The notes: generated by a model from the sequence alone, not told the origin. A stretch of DNA of 64,000 bases from Gammaproteobacteria bacterium (GCA_021773795.1 JAJFJT010000028.1:25204-89203); one strand, 5' to 3'; numbered from the stretch's first letter, positions 44,929 through 54,981 are shown. Numbers and translations are program-made.

Positions 44929-45492
44929 CTAACGCGGGCTTTTCTCAAACTCGCCCCCATCAGGCGTGCGTACATCCTCACCAACCCACTCAAGCTCCTG
45001 AAAAAGCTGGCGTGCAGTGGCGTTCAACCCGGCCTTGTTGTGGCTGATAAAGTTGAGCAAACCACTGACCTCAGCCGGTGAGGTCGTGATGGCCCTGGAC
45101 TGTGGACGAGCCATTCCCTCCACCTTAAAACCCAGCCCGCGGGCAATTTCTATCAGATAAAGTACCGTCAGCTCCGGCTCCTCGATGTGGCCATCCTCGT
45201 TGGCATCGTAGGCTCGCAGAATACGATCCGCGGTCTCGTAGATCACGTCGGAGAAAGCGGCCTCCTCAAAGGGAAGGATTCCAAGCAGTTCACTGTCATC
45301 CAGCTGAAAATCACGGAAGACCTCCCGAAAGGTGTTAGTACCCCCGCCCTCCATGGAAAACTCAATATCTTTCAGGTGGCTCAATACCACCTCTCCCTGA
45401 TAGCAACAGGGCCTGACCAAGGCCGTACTGCCGGTGCAGGCAGTGATGAGCAACAACAAGGCTGAATAGATAACAATTTGCAATTTGTACAT
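44929..45492 (-). CDS. Lipoprotein with an EF-hand-like loop
   Basis: The ATG at 45492 gives 187 residues with signal peptide and lipobox LITAC (Cys19). The mature part is acidic; it contains DANEDGHIEEPEL (about residue 95-110), which fits the first nine positions and closing Glu of a calcium-binding EF-hand loop (D-x-N-x-D-G-x-I-x-x-x-E). No other domain is recognised. It is divergent from the DjlA-like gene and probably lies in the periplasm or outer membrane. Confidence 0.75.
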   Translation of the reverse strand: MYKLQIVIYSALLLLITACTGSTALVRPCCYQGEVVLSHLKDIEFSMEGGGTNTFREVFRDFQLDDSELLGILPFEEAAFSDVIYETADRILRAYDANEDGHIEEPELTVLYLIEIARGLGFKVEGMARPQSRAITTSPAEVSGLLNFISHNKAGLNATARQLFQELEWVGEDVRTPDGGEFEKSPR

Positions 45493-45602
45493 GGCGGCCC
45501 TCCAACTGCAGCTTATACGGCTTCGACATTTTTGCGTTTGTGGTGTTCCGTGGAAAGCGGGGATAATCGATACCAATCTGGAATAGAGTGGAGAGTGTAA
45601 CG

Positions 45603-46400
45603 ATGAGTTGGTGGGGAAAAGCGATAGGCGGCACCTTTGGTTTCATGTTGGGCGGACCGTTGGGTGCGTTGATTGGGGCCTCCGTAGGCCATCACTTCGA
45701 TGCCGGACTCACCGGTGTGGAAGCACGTTATGGCTCGCCGGGAGATCAGGAACGCACTCAGGCGGCCTTCTTCACTGCCACCTTTTCGGTCATGGGGCAT
45801 CTCGCCAAGGCCGACGGCAAGGTCACCCGCGATGAGCTCGATCTTGCGCGCTCGGTGATGGAACGCATGCAACTGAATGCCGAGCTTCGGCAGGCAGCAG
45901 AACGGCTCTTTTCCGAAGGCAAGGCCACAGGGTTTCCCCTGGACGAGGTGCTGGAACAGTTCCGGCGAGAGTGTCATCGGCGCAAAAACCTGGTGCGCAT
46001 GTTCGTAGAAATCCAGCTTCATGCGGCCTACGCCGACGGCGTGGTACATCCCGCCGAGCGACATATTCTGGAACATATCTGCGGCGTGCTGAGAATCTCG
46101 AGTTTTGAATTCCGTGGACTGGAAGCCCTGGTCCGTGCCGGTCAGCGCATGGGAGGGCAAGGAGCCGACCCCTCGGCCAGTGGCAAACTCCCCCTGGAAG
46201 ATGCCTACGACATCCTCAATGTTTCTGCACAAGCCAGCGACGCCGAGGTCAAACGCGCCTATCGACGTCTGATGAGCCGCCATCACCCCGACAAATTGGT
46301 GGCAAAAGGCCTGCCCGAGGAAATGATGAAGATGGCGACGGAAAAGACCCAGGAAATACGCGCCGCCTATGAGTGCGTCCGCAAGGCTCGAGCGGCTTAG
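45603..46400 (+). CDS. djlA: DjlA-type membrane-anchored DnaJ co-chaperone
   Basis: The 265-residue protein starts MSWWGKAIGGTFGFMLGGPLG with a glycine-zipper-like N-terminal membrane helix, continues with a TerB-like helical domain (residues about 55-165), and ends in a J domain (about 200-265) whose HPD motif is SRHHPDKLVAKG. DjlA in E. coli is a type III membrane DnaK co-chaperone linked to the capsule Rcs response. It is cotranscribed with nothing obvious; the convergent hydrolase gene overlaps its end by 4 bp. Confidence 0.92.
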   Translation: MSWWGKAIGGTFGFMLGGPLGALIGASVGHHFDAGLTGVEARYGSPGDQERTQAAFFTATFSVMGHLAKADGKVTRDELDLARSVMERMQLNAELRQAAERLFSEGKATGFPLDEVLEQFRRECHRRKNLVRMFVEIQLHAAYADGVVHPAERHILEHICGVLRISSFEFRGLEALVRAGQRMGGQGADPSASGKLPLEDAYDILNVSAQASDAEVKRAYRRLMSRHHPDKLVAKGLPEEMMKMATEKTQEIRAAYECVRKARAA

Positions 46401-47230
46401 CCACCGGAATTCACTGCCTTTCCGGCCACAAGGTGCTTCAACCATCCCCTCAGGCGTTTCAGTAACACCGCCTCATGACTGCGATAATCGTGCTCTGCAC
46501 CCTCGATCTCAAGCTGTCGATAGGGGTTCTCTGTTTTGCCTTCGGCGGGTAGTCGTGGGGTCTCTGCAAAACGCCGTACCGGGACATAATCCCGCCCCGC
46601 AATAATCTCCAGCACCGGGACCCTGATCTCGGCCAGCTTGCGCCTTTGCGCCGCGGGCTCATCCCTGAACAGCGGGCTCAATAAAACCAGCCCGACAAAT
46701 CCGGCTTGTGGTTTTGCCAGCAGATACCCAACCGCCAGTGCCGCTCCCCGGCCATGGCCTATGAGCGCCGTATTCTCTACCCCTTTTTTCTTTAGCCAGG
46801 CAAGGCCCGCATCGATATGCGCAAAGGCGGCATTATCGGACGCCGTTTTTGTCGTCGAATCCTGAGTAGCCGAGGGTGTCACATAGGGCGGCAATTCAAG
46901 CGCCAGGGTATGCCAGCCATAGGCCGGCAGGCGACTACGCAAGGGGCGAATCAGCTGTGGCCAATCCGCATGGGCGCCCTCATCGTGCAACAATATAGCC
47001 GCCCCCAGGAGGGGTGTCTTCTCCGCCGCCCCATGAATCGCCAGCACCCGGACACCGGCCACCTCCAGCCACACGACTTCGCCTTTGCGCACCTGCTCCG
47101 CCAGCGTCTCGGAAAGCGGGGCAGCCGATGCCGCGAGACCGGCGCAACCAAGCAGCAGGCAGAGCCCGTAGCTTAGAAACTTTCGGGGCCACTTTGGCTG
47201 TTCCGTACACCCAAAAAGCACCCATCGCAT
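46397..47230 (-). CDS. DUF3530-type alpha/beta hydrolase
   Basis: The gene has alternative starts; I chose ATG 47230 (277 residues, signal peptide FLSYGLCLLLGCAGLAASAA), because the upstream start at 47302 would overlap the rpe start. The protein has the DUF3530 outline: AAILLHDEGAHADWP, LALELPPYVTPS, and the nucleophile elbow ALIGHGRGAALAVG, in which Gly replaces the usual Ser (G-x-S-x-G), so classical esterase activity is doubtful. Periplasmic location is likely. Function unknown. Confidence 0.8.
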   Translation of the reverse strand: MRWVLFGCTEQPKWPRKFLSYGLCLLLGCAGLAASAAPLSETLAEQVRKGEVVWLEVAGVRVLAIHGAAEKTPLLGAAILLHDEGAHADWPQLIRPLRSRLPAYGWHTLALELPPYVTPSATQDSTTKTASDNAAFAHIDAGLAWLKKKGVENTALIGHGRGAALAVGYLLAKPQAGFVGLVLLSPLFRDEPAAQRRKLAEIRVPVLEIIAGRDYVPVRRFAETPRLPAEGKTENPYRQLEIEGAEHDYRSHEAVLLKRLRGWLKHLVAGKAVNSGG

Positions 47231-47300
47231 CCGTTCCCCCGCTACTGAAAAGGACCCTGAATTCCGGTAAAGTGCTGGGTTTTTACGTGGGGATTTAGGC

Positions 47301-47972
47301 ATGGCTGATTATTGTATCGCACCTTCCATTCTATCGGCGGATTTTGCCCGTTTGGGCGAGGAAGTAGACAACGTGCTGGCCGCCGGCGCAGATATCGTTC
47401 ACTTCGATGTTATGGACAATCACTACGTCCCTAATCTCAGCTTCGGCCCGTTGATCTGTGAGGCCCTGCGCAAACACGGGGTTACCGCCCCCATTGATGT
47501 GCACATGATGGTCAGCCCGGTGGACCGCATCATCGGTGATTTCGTCGAAGCTGGCGCCACCTATATCACCTTCCATCCGGAGGCATCGGAGCACGTGGAC
47601 CGTTCCCTGCAGCTGATTCAAAACGGTGGCTGCAAGTCGGGACTGGTGTTCAATCCGGCGACCCCGCTCGACGTGCTCGAATACGTCATGGATAAAGTCG
47701 ACATGATCCTGCTGATGTCGGTAAACCCTGGCTTTGGTGGCCAGAGCTTCATTCCCTCTGCGCTGGACAAGCTACGCCAGGCACGGAAACTCATTGAAGC
47801 CAGCGGTCGGGATATTCGCCTTGAGATCGATGGTGGGGTAAATATGGATAATATCGCCGACATCGCCGCCGCCGGTGCCGACACCTTTGTCGCCGGCTCC
47901 GCCGTCTTCGGTACGCCCGACTACAAGGCGACCATCGACCAAATGCGGACTAAATTGGCGACGGTAGGCTAA
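47301..47972 (+). CDS. rpe: Ribulose-phosphate 3-epimerase
   Basis: The 223-residue TIM-barrel enzyme interconverts ribulose-5-P and xylulose-5-P (pentose phosphate and Calvin cycles). Visible marks: [16 protein letters not shown], the metal and catalytic Asp segment [29 protein letters not shown] and the phosphate-binding [11 protein letters not shown]. It begins the rpe-gph-trpEGDC run, the same order as in Pseudomonas. Confidence 0.97.
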   Translation: MADYCIAPSILSADFARLGEEVDNVLAAGADIVHFDVMDNHYVPNLSFGPLICEALRKHGVTAPIDVHMMVSPVDRIIGDFVEAGATYITFHPEASEHVDRSLQLIQNGGCKSGLVFNPATPLDVLEYVMDKVDMILLMSVNPGFGGQSFIPSALDKLRQARKLIEASGRDIRLEIDGGVNMDNIADIAAAGADTFVAGSAVFGTPDYKATIDQMRTKLATVG

Positions 47973-47977
47973 ATCCT

Positions 47978-48670
47978 GTGACCTTCGCTCCTATCCCACA
48001 GCATCCCGGGCTGATGCTGTTCGATCTCGACGGTACTCTAGTGGATAGTGTGCCAGATCTCGCTTATAGCTTGGAGCGCATGTTGGAGGAGCTGGGGCTA
48101 CCCACCCGCAGTGAGGAGCAAGTACGCCTGTGGGTGGGTAACGGCGCGGCCCGGCTGGTGGGTCGGGCATTGACGGGCAGCATGGATGGCTCGCCTGAAA
48201 AGGCCCTGTTAGAGCGTGCCTTGGCTCTGTTTATGGAGCTCTATGGCCGCCATGCCTGCGATCGCAGTCGCCTCTATCCTGGCGTTCTTGAGGGCCTTGA
48301 GAGCCTGCGCAAGGCCGGCATACGCATGGCCTGCGTTACCAATAAGCCGTTCTGTTTTATCGAGCCACTGTTGCAAAAACTCGGTATCGCACATTATTTT
48401 GAGCTCAGCCTGGGAGGTGACAGCCTGACCCGCATCAAGCCTGACCCGCTACCCTTCCTCCATGCTCTCGAACACTTCGGGGCAAAGACCACAGAGACCC
48501 TGGTAGTGGGCGACTCGGCCAATGATATCCTGGCAGCAAGAGCAGCTGGATTGGCGGTAATCTGCCTGAGTTATGGCTATAACCATGGCAACGATATTCG
48601 CGACTCCGCACCCGACGCAGTCATCGACAGCCTCACCGAACTCGGCGGCCTGCTCGCCATTGCCGCCTGA
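47978..48670 (+). CDS. gph: Phosphoglycolate phosphatase
   Basis: HAD-superfamily hydrolase of 230 residues starting at GTG 47978, 5 bp after rpe. Motif I is [10 protein letters not shown], motif II AlaCVTNKP ([10 protein letters not shown]), and motif [20 protein letters not shown]. It removes 2-phosphoglycolate formed during DNA repair or oxygenation. The position between rpe and trpE is conserved. Confidence 0.94.
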   Translation: MTFAPIPQHPGLMLFDLDGTLVDSVPDLAYSLERMLEELGLPTRSEEQVRLWVGNGAARLVGRALTGSMDGSPEKALLERALALFMELYGRHACDRSRLYPGVLEGLESLRKAGIRMACVTNKPFCFIEPLLQKLGIAHYFELSLGGDSLTRIKPDPLPFLHALEHFGAKTTETLVVGDSANDILAARAAGLAVICLSYGYNHGNDIRDSAPDAVIDSLTELGGLLAIAA

Positions 48671-48684
48671 GCACGCATATCGCC

Positions 48685-50151
48685 ATGAATGCCCCCCTCT
48701 CCAGTGACAGCCGACGGCGTATCCCACTGGTCCGCCAAGTACTAGCCGATCTGGATACTCCACTTAGCACCTACCTCAAACTCGCGGCCCTGCCTCACAC
48801 CTATCTGCTTGAATCGGTACACGGCGGAGAGAAATGGGGGCGCTACTCAATCATCGGCCTGCCCTGCAGGGAACGCATCAGTGTCCGCGGCACACGCATA
48901 ACCATCACCCTGGATAATGAGGTGACGGAAAGCCTGGAATGCGACGATCCACTGGACTTTATCGAGGCCTTTCGCCAGCGTTACGAGGTGGCAGAGATGC
49001 CCGATCTGCCACCCTTTACCGGTGGCCTGGTGGGTTATTTTGGCTACGATACGGTGCGCTACATTGAGCCCCGGCTCGGTGATTGCCCCAATGCCGACCC
49101 CTTGCAACTCCCGGATATCCTGCTATTGGTATCCGAGGAAGTGGTGGTCTTCGATAACCTCAGCGGCAAGCTTTATCTCATCGTCCACGCCGATCTGGAC
49201 GATGAAAAGGATCAGCAACGGGCCAATGCACAGCTCGATTTACTCAATACCCAGTTACGTGAAGCCGTTGCGCGCCCAGCATCCACAGCCGCTGGTCCCG
49301 CGATCGCTGAAACTGATTTTGTCTCTGGATTCTCGCGTGCAGACTTTGAGGCTGCCGTCGACCGCATCAAGGCGTACATCGTCGAAGGGGATGCCATGCA
49401 GGTGGTTATCTCGCAGCGTCTTTCGGTGGCCTTTGATGCCGAGCCGCTTAACCTTTACCGCGCGCTGCGGAGCCTCAACCCCTCTCCCTACCTGTTTTAT
49501 CTGGATCTGGGCGACTTCCACATTGTCGGCTCCTCGCCGGAAATTCTCGTGCATCTGGAAAATGGCACGGTAACCGTTCGTCCCATCGCCGGTACCCGAC
49601 CACGGGGCGCCACCGAGGCCGAAGACCAGGCCCTGGAACAGGAACTGCTGGCAGACCCCAAGGAGCTCGCCGAACACCTGATGCTCATTGACCTGGGGCG
49701 TAACGATGTGGGCCGGGTAGCCGAAACCGGCAGCGTGCGACTCACTGAACGCATGCTGATTGAGCGCTACTCCCACGTCATGCATATCGTCTCTAACGTC
49801 GCTGGCAAGCTGCTCCCCGGCAAGTCCGCCATGGACGCTCTAACCGCTACCTTTCCCGCAGGCACCCTGAGCGGTGCTCCCAAGGTGCGCGCCATGGAAA
49901 TTATCGATGAATTAGAGCCGGTGAAGCGCGGCATCTATGGTGGCGCGGTGGGTTATCTCGGCTGGAGTGGCAATCTCGACACCGCCATCGCCATTCGCAC
50001 CGCAGTCATCAGGGATGGCCAGCTACACATCCAAGCCGGTGCCGGCATCGTAGCGGATTCCGTTCCCGCCCGTGAGTGGGAAGAGACCATGAACAAGGGG
50101 CGCGCCATTTTCCGTGCCGTTACCCTCGCGCAAGGGGGCCTGTCGGGTTAA
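48685..50151 (+). CDS. trpE: Anthranilate synthase component I
   Basis: The 488-residue enzyme converts chorismate to anthranilate with the glutamine amidotransferase TrpG. The regulatory tryptophan-binding start [19 protein letters not shown] and the catalytic region [31 protein letters not shown] and [19 protein letters not shown] are all present. No attenuator leader peptide is evident upstream. The operon continues with trpG, 5 bp after the stop. Confidence 0.96.
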   Translation: MNAPLSSDSRRRIPLVRQVLADLDTPLSTYLKLAALPHTYLLESVHGGEKWGRYSIIGLPCRERISVRGTRITITLDNEVTESLECDDPLDFIEAFRQRYEVAEMPDLPPFTGGLVGYFGYDTVRYIEPRLGDCPNADPLQLPDILLLVSEEVVVFDNLSGKLYLIVHADLDDEKDQQRANAQLDLLNTQLREAVARPASTAAGPAIAETDFVSGFSRADFEAAVDRIKAYIVEGDAMQVVISQRLSVAFDAEPLNLYRALRSLNPSPYLFYLDLGDFHIVGSSPEILVHLENGTVTVRPIAGTRPRGATEAEDQALEQELLADPKELAEHLMLIDLGRNDVGRVAETGSVRLTERMLIERYSHVMHIVSNVAGKLLPGKSAMDALTATFPAGTLSGAPKVRAMEIIDELEPVKRGIYGGAVGYLGWSGNLDTAIAIRTAVIRDGQLHIQAGAGIVADSVPAREWEETMNKGRAIFRAVTLAQGGLSG

Positions 50152-50155
50152 TACC

Positions 50156-50746
50156 ATGCTATTGATGATCGACAACTACGACTCCTTCACCTACAACCTG
50201 GTGCAGTACTTTGCCGAACTGGGGGCGGAGGTGGTGGTGCGGCGTAACGATCAGCTGGAACTGACTGATATTGAAACTCTGGCACCGGAGCACATTGTTA
50301 TTTCCCCTGGGCCCTGCACCCCGGACAAGGCCGGGATTTCACTGGCCGTAGTAGAGCGCTTTGCCGGCCGCCTGCCCCTGCTCGGAGTCTGCCTCGGGCA
50401 CCAGTGCATAGGCCAAGCCTTTGGCGGGCATATCGTCCACGCCAAACGCATCATGCACGGCAAGACCTCGGCCATTCATCATGGTGATGATGCCCTATTT
50501 CGCGGTCTACCCTCGCCCTTTGAAGCGACCCGTTACCACTCTCTGGTGGTAGAACGTGCGAGCCTACCGGAATGCCTCGAAGTGACTGCCTGGACCGTTG
50601 ATGATGGCAGTGAGCGCGACGAAATCATGGGGCTAAGGCACCGCAAACTGGATATCACTGGAGTACAGTTTCATCCCGAATCCATTCTCACCACCCACGG
50701 CCACGCGCTGCTGGGTAACTTCCTCAGCAATCACAATAATAAATAG
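50156..50746 (+). CDS. trpG: Anthranilate synthase component II (glutamine amidotransferase)
   Basis: From the ATG at 50156 the protein has 196 residues ([19 protein letters not shown]). The class I amidotransferase triad is seen: Cys in [17 protein letters not shown], and His/Glu in VQFHPESI. It supplies ammonia to TrpE and may also serve PabB. Starts upstream inside trpE are not used. Confidence 0.96.
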   Translation: MLLMIDNYDSFTYNLVQYFAELGAEVVVRRNDQLELTDIETLAPEHIVISPGPCTPDKAGISLAVVERFAGRLPLLGVCLGHQCIGQAFGGHIVHAKRIMHGKTSAIHHGDDALFRGLPSPFEATRYHSLVVERASLPECLEVTAWTVDDGSERDEIMGLRHRKLDITGVQFHPESILTTHGHALLGNFLSNHNNK

Positions 50747-50758
50747 GAGATAACGCTA

Positions 50759-51775
50759 ATGGAGATACAGGCTGCAATTGATAAAGTCATTGCCATGCAC
50801 GATCTCACGGGAGCGGAGATGACGACGGTCATGGAACAGATCATGAGTGGGCAGGCCACCGCAGCACAGATCGGGGGCTTTCTCATCGGGCTCCGAATGA
50901 AGGGTGAAACCGTAGAGGAGATTAGTGCCGCAGCACGGGTCATGCGCCAGCTCGCAACCCCTATCCCGGTCAGCGTCACCCATCTGGTGGATACCTGCGG
51001 AACCGGTGGTGACGCCAGCAGCACCTTTAATATCTCCACCACCAGCGCCTTTGTCGCAGCCGGAGCCGGGGCAAAAGTAGCCAAGCACGGCAATCGCTCA
51101 GTCTCCAGCCAATGCGGCAGTGCGGACGTACTGGAAGCGGCCGGGGTACGCCTCGATCTAAAACCCGACAAGGTGGCTCAGTGTATTGAGCAAGTGGGTA
51201 TCGGCTTCATGTTTGCCCCCAACCACCACGGCGCCATGAAATATGCCATCGGCCCACGCCGCGAAATGGGCGTACGCACCATATTCAATTTACTGGGCCC
51301 ACTCACCAACCCGGCCAGTACGCCAAACCAGGTAGTCGGGGTGTTCAGTAAAGGCTGGGTCGAGCCACTGGCACGGGTACTGGATCAATTGGGTAGTGCC
51401 AATGTCCTGGTGGTGCATGCCGAAGATGGCCTGGATGAAATCAGCATTGCATCCCCCACCCGGGTGGCCGAACTGCGTAATGGCAGGGTACGCAGCTATA
51501 CCCTCAAGCCAGAAGGCTTTGGCCTGAAACGCGCGAGCCTCGACAGCCTGCGAGTAGAAAATGTAGCCCAGAGCCTTAGCCTGATGCACAGGGTGCTCGA
51601 CAACCGCTCTGGCCCGGCACTGGATATAGTGCTGCTCAACGCAGGTGCTGCCATCTACGCCGCGGGCACCAGCGCGGATCTGCGTGAGGGAGTGGAAATG
51701 GCACGTGCGAGTATAGAAAGTGGTGCAGCCCGGGCGAGTCTCGATGATCTGGCCCGCCTCAGCCAAAGTTTCTGA
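50759..51775 (+). CDS. trpD: Anthranilate phosphoribosyltransferase
   Basis: The 338-residue enzyme transfers the phosphoribosyl group to anthranilate. The glycine-rich PRPP-binding loop [36 protein letters not shown] and [13 protein letters not shown] are typical. It is 12 bp after trpG and 8 bp before trpC. Confidence 0.97.
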   Translation: MEIQAAIDKVIAMHDLTGAEMTTVMEQIMSGQATAAQIGGFLIGLRMKGETVEEISAAARVMRQLATPIPVSVTHLVDTCGTGGDASSTFNISTTSAFVAAGAGAKVAKHGNRSVSSQCGSADVLEAAGVRLDLKPDKVAQCIEQVGIGFMFAPNHHGAMKYAIGPRREMGVRTIFNLLGPLTNPASTPNQVVGVFSKGWVEPLARVLDQLGSANVLVVHAEDGLDEISIASPTRVAELRNGRVRSYTLKPEGFGLKRASLDSLRVENVAQSLSLMHRVLDNRSGPALDIVLLNAGAAIYAAGTSADLREGVEMARASIESGAARASLDDLARLSQSF

Positions 51776-51783
51776 ACCCCGCC

Positions 51784-52590
51784 ATGGCCATCTCTGCCCC
51801 GGACATCCTGCGCAAAATTCTGTCTCGCAAACGGGAGGAAATTGGCAGCCGTAAGCAAAAGATCAGCTTGGCCGAAATGCGGCGACGGGTGCAAACAGCC
51901 GACTTGCCACGCCCCTTTACGGCCGCCCTGCTGGCGCGCATCCATGCCGGAGAGCCCGCTGTGATCAGCGAGCTCAAAAAGGCCTCTCCCAGTAAAGGTC
52001 TGTTGCGTCCCGACTTTCGCCCCGGAGATATTGCCCGCTCCTACGCGCGGGCTGGGGCGGCCGCCCTTTCGGTACTCACGGATCGGGATTTCTTCCAAGG
52101 CAGTGAGGAATATCTGATAGCAGCACGCGCTGCCTGCAAGCTGCCAGTGCTGCGCAAGGATTTCATCATTGAGCCGTATCAGGTCTACGAGGCACGCGCT
52201 ATGGGGGCAGACTGCATCCTGCTTATCGTCTCGGCACTGGAAGACTCGCGGCTTTCCGAGCTTTCCGGGCTTGCCTATGAACTCGGCATGGATGTACTGG
52301 TGGAAGTGCACGACCGGGCAGAGTTAATGCGTGCGCTGCCACTCAAAACGCAACTCATAGGCATCAACAACCGCAATCTACACACCTTTGAGACCCGCCT
52401 GGAAACCACCATAGAATTATTGGCAGATATCGATTCAGCACGGCTGGTAGTGACGGAGAGCGGTATCCATACCCATAAGGACATCACCCTGATGCGCGAA
52501 CATGGAGTAAATGCTTTCCTGGTAGGCGAGGCCTTCATGCGCGCCAAAGACCCCGGCACCCGCCTCGCCGAACTATTTACAGGGATGTAG
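51784..52590 (+). CDS. trpC: Indole-3-glycerol phosphate synthase
   Basis: The 268-residue (beta/alpha)8 enzyme is monofunctional; no TrpF domain is fused. Key segments: [19 protein letters not shown] with the catalytic Glu/Lys, [15 protein letters not shown], and [12 protein letters not shown]. It ends the trp operon here; trpF, trpB and trpA are not in the window. PE copy h follows the stop closely. Confidence 0.96.
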   Translation: MAISAPDILRKILSRKREEIGSRKQKISLAEMRRRVQTADLPRPFTAALLARIHAGEPAVISELKKASPSKGLLRPDFRPGDIARSYARAGAAALSVLTDRDFFQGSEEYLIAARAACKLPVLRKDFIIEPYQVYEARAMGADCILLIVSALEDSRLSELSGLAYELGMDVLVEVHDRAELMRALPLKTQLIGINNRNLHTFETRLETTIELLADIDSARLVVTESGIHTHKDITLMREHGVNAFLVGEAFMRAKDPGTRLAELFTGM

Positions 52591-52627
52591 TTATGCCGTG
52601 AAGCACATGGATGTGCGAGAGCCGCGC
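52578..52627 (+). repeat. PE palindromic element, copy h (after trpC)
   Basis: Begins within the trpC stop region with CAGGGATGTAGTTATGCCGTG. The inner stem GCACAT/ATGTGC is perfect (6 bp) but the outer stem is weak. A partial repeat of the same leader (ACAGGGATATAGTTATGCCGT) follows at about 52632-52652. It may act as a 3' stabiliser of the trp transcript. Confidence 0.75.
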
Positions 52628-52671
52628 TTCTACAGGGATATAGTTATGCCGTACAACAGTGCTTCGAGTAA

Positions 52672-52703
52672 CGACACGGCCGACACGGTCCGCCCTACCC
52701 ACC
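52672..52703 (-). repeat. REP-like sequence with GTAGGGCGGACC core
   Basis: Read on the minus strand it contains GTAGGGCGGACCGTGTCGGC, matching the beginning of the repeat at 19927 and diverging after the core. It lies between trpC and the convergent crp gene, directly beyond PE copy h. Confidence 0.55.
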
Positions 52704-52734
52704 CAGTTAAGGAAGCCATTCCCACCATCACCGC

Positions 52735-53385
52735 CTAACGGGTACCAAAAATTACCATCGTCTTACCCGATGCGGTAAGGAGGTTCTGTTCCTCCATATC
52801 TTTAAGCACTCGCCCCACCATCTCGCGGGAACAGCCGGCGATGCGTCCAAGCTCCTGACGGGTAATACGGATCTGCATGCCGTCCGGATGGGTCATGGCA
52901 TCCGGCTGCTTGCACAAATCGAGCAGGGTGCGGGCCACCCGCCCCGAGACATCCATGAAAACCAGATCACCCACCTTGCGACTGGTATTACGAAGCCGCA
53001 GAGCCAATTGTGACAACATGGAAAAAAGCACCTCGGGAAACTCGGTGGCCATGTTGCGCAGACGGTCATAACTCATCTGAGCTACCTCACATTGGGTCCG
53101 GGTTCGCACCCAGGCACTACGCTCGTGCTGCTCATCAAACATTCCTATCTCACCAAAAAAATCGCCATCATTAAGATAGGCCAGTACCACCTCGTGCCCA
53201 TCCTCATCCTCCATCAGCACGGACACCGAACCCTTCACTAAATAATAGAGCTCGTGGGAGATATCGCCGGCATTGATAATCACCGTCTTTGCCGGGTAAT
53301 TATGGCGATGACAGTGCTCTAGAAAATGCCCGAGCACCTCGGGGGAAGGTAAATCTGTCCGTTGTAGAATCGTCATCCGGTGCAC
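52735..53385 (-). CDS. crp: CRP/Vfr cAMP receptor transcription factor
   Basis: The 216-residue protein (Met1 or Met4) has a cyclic-nucleotide domain with GDFFGEIGMFDEQHERSAWVRT; the Glu, Arg and Ser that bind cAMP in CRP/Vfr are kept. The C-terminal helix-turn-helix is IRITRQELGRIAGCSREMVG and the end is KTMVIFGTR, close to E. coli CRP. Order trpC-vfr-osmC matches Pseudomonas aeruginosa. A class III adenylate cyclase is 8 kb away in the same window. Divergent from osmC. Confidence 0.94.
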   Translation of the reverse strand: MHRMTILQRTDLPSPEVLGHFLEHCHRHNYPAKTVIINAGDISHELYYLVKGSVSVLMEDEDGHEVVLAYLNDGDFFGEIGMFDEQHERSAWVRTRTQCEVAQMSYDRLRNMATEFPEVLFSMLSQLALRLRNTSRKVGDLVFMDVSGRVARTLLDLCKQPDAMTHPDGMQIRITRQELGRIAGCSREMVGRVLKDMEEQNLLTASGKTMVIFGTR

Positions 53386-53498
53386 TCCCTAGTATGATCA
53401 GCTTCCTTGGCATCCCGTGGGGGCCTTGAAGCTTTGCTAGTGTAGATTATGGGCTTTGATATTTCGAACTCCATACCATTTCGAGGAGAATCTCAGAC

Positions 53499-53921
53499 GT
53501 GAAAGTACGGGTTAAGTGGGTTGAAGAGGTCTGTTTCATGGGAGAATCGGGTAGTGGCCATGCGGTGATCATGGATGGCCCCCCGGAAATGGGCGGGCGA
53601 AACTTGGGCATCCGGCCCATGGAGATGCTGCTGCTAGGCGCCGGCGGCTGCACCGCCTTCGACGTTATCAGCATGCTAAAAAAGGCACGCCAGCCAGTGC
53701 GAGATTGCAGTGTGGAGATTAAAGCCAAGCGTGCAGAGACAGCGCCCAAGGTATTTACCGAGATTCATCTTCACTATCGGGTGGAGGGTATTGGCCTCAA
53801 AGTGGCGCAGGTGGAACGAGCAATCCGCCTCTCGGCAGAGAAGTATTGCTCGGCGACACTAATGCTGGCGAAAAGCGCCAAAATAACCCACGGCTATGAA
53901 ATCGTGGAGCCCGAAGCCTGA
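53499..53921 (+). CDS. OsmC family peroxide reductase-like protein
   Basis: The 140-residue protein follows the OsmC fold: VKVRWVEEVCFMGESGSGH-like N-terminal strands, the first redox cysteine in MLLLGAGGCTAFDVISML and the second in LSAEKYCSATLML. OsmC/YhfA-type proteins remove organic hydroperoxides or bind small molecules. The gene next to vfr in Pseudomonas is the likely orthologue (YhfA type). It has a GTG start. Confidence 0.9.
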   Translation: MKVRVKWVEEVCFMGESGSGHAVIMDGPPEMGGRNLGIRPMEMLLLGAGGCTAFDVISMLKKARQPVRDCSVEIKAKRAETAPKVFTEIHLHYRVEGIGLKVAQVERAIRLSAEKYCSATLMLAKSAKITHGYEIVEPEA

Positions 53922-53931
53922 GGCAGGAAAA

Positions 53932-54741
53932 TCAATCGGTGGAGAGCACGCTCCGCGCCCGTTCCATCAGTAAATTGGCATCGTCACCCCGTTGCCAACT
54001 GGCAATACCAAAGCGCAGTTCCATTGTCGGCGTATCACCGTTGCCGGTACTCGCAAGCGCCTCAATACCCTTATTAATCTTGGCGATTAGACCGGTCACC
54101 GAATCACCATCCGTCTCGGGCAGGATGAGCAGAAATTCCCGCTCATTCCAGCGCCCGAGTATGTCCGCCCAGCGGGTTTGCTCCTTGAGTATCCGTGCTG
54201 CAACACGCATGGCCTCATGGTGTTCGGACTGGACCACCATGAGTATTACTGAAAAGGGATTGAGATAACGGCGACTGCGGGAAACCTCGGAGCGAATAGC
54301 CTGACTGATGGAAAGACGATTCAGGGTGCCGGTATCTGCATCGATGCCACCATCAGATACGGTCCCCGCCGCAGAGTTGAAAGACAGCTTAGCCGTCGTC
54401 TCCGGGCTGAAGCAACGCAGGCTGAGGCTCTGCCCATCTGCATCCTTAATCTGCGTCGAGCGGCATACCAGCTTGTGGCTTTCGCCATTGCCCACCACCC
54501 GGAAACGCTCGGTACCATCGCTGCCCGGGCGTAGTCCCTTGAGAGGCCAGTCGGCGAAAGACTGCCCGGATAGAGATTCTCCTGCACAACCCAGCAGATC
54601 CTCTAGTCCCTGATTGACCCACAAAACAGTACCGGCCTCATTCTCAACGGCCAAACCCACCGGTAAACCCTGCAGCAGCGCCTCCGTTCCGCCTTCAGAC
54701 AATCTCGGAAATATTTGCTCAAAATCCATGCTACTCACCAT
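53932..54741 (-). CDS. PAS plus degenerate GGDEF domain protein
   Basis: The 269-residue cytoplasmic protein has an N-terminal PAS domain (about residues 15-115, GLAVENEAGTVLWVNQGLED) and a C-terminal GGDEF-like domain (about 135-265, GTLNRLSISQAIRSEVSRSR). Where active cyclases have GG[DE]EF it has GRWNEREFLLILP, so c-di-GMP synthesis is unlikely; it may act as a sensor or binding protein. No membrane helix. It stands alone between osmC and the Rieske genes. Confidence 0.82.
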   Translation of the reverse strand: MVSSMDFEQIFPRLSEGGTEALLQGLPVGLAVENEAGTVLWVNQGLEDLLGCAGESLSGQSFADWPLKGLRPGSDGTERFRVVGNGESHKLVCRSTQIKDADGQSLSLRCFSPETTAKLSFNSAAGTVSDGGIDADTGTLNRLSISQAIRSEVSRSRRYLNPFSVILMVVQSEHHEAMRVAARILKEQTRWADILGRWNEREFLLILPETDGDSVTGLIAKINKGIEALASTGNGDTPTMELRFGIASWQRGDDANLLMERARSVLSTD

Positions 54742-54926
54742 CAGCCCTCAAATCGGGAGTTTGTCTCGAAGAACAAGCAGAACCTCCACTTAGAAGTTAG
54801 CGGACGCCGTTAAGAAAACTTTAAGGGCTGAGGGTATTTTTTGAGAGATACAGAAAAATGAGTGTGGGAACTCATCATAACTTGCTCTCCCACGGCTCTT
54901 TGACTCTTCATTGAGAATGAGCAAGC

Positions 54927-54953
54927 AAAAAAAAGGGGCGCTTAAGCGCCCCC
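54927..54953 (-). terminator. Terminator of Rieske oxygenase gene 1
   Basis: On the minus strand GGGGCGC-TTAA-GCGCCCC is followed by eight T (plus-strand A run at 54927-54934), about 30 bp after the stop. The rest of the 240-bp gap to the PAS-GGDEF gene shows no gene. Confidence 0.88.
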
Positions 54954-54981
54954 TTCCACATTTGCAGCTTGCCGCAGCTAA

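Noticed and set aside
48600..48700. Tryptophan attenuator leader before trpE
   Set aside because: Only 14 bp separate gph and trpE; there is no room for a leader peptide or terminator/antiterminator pair.
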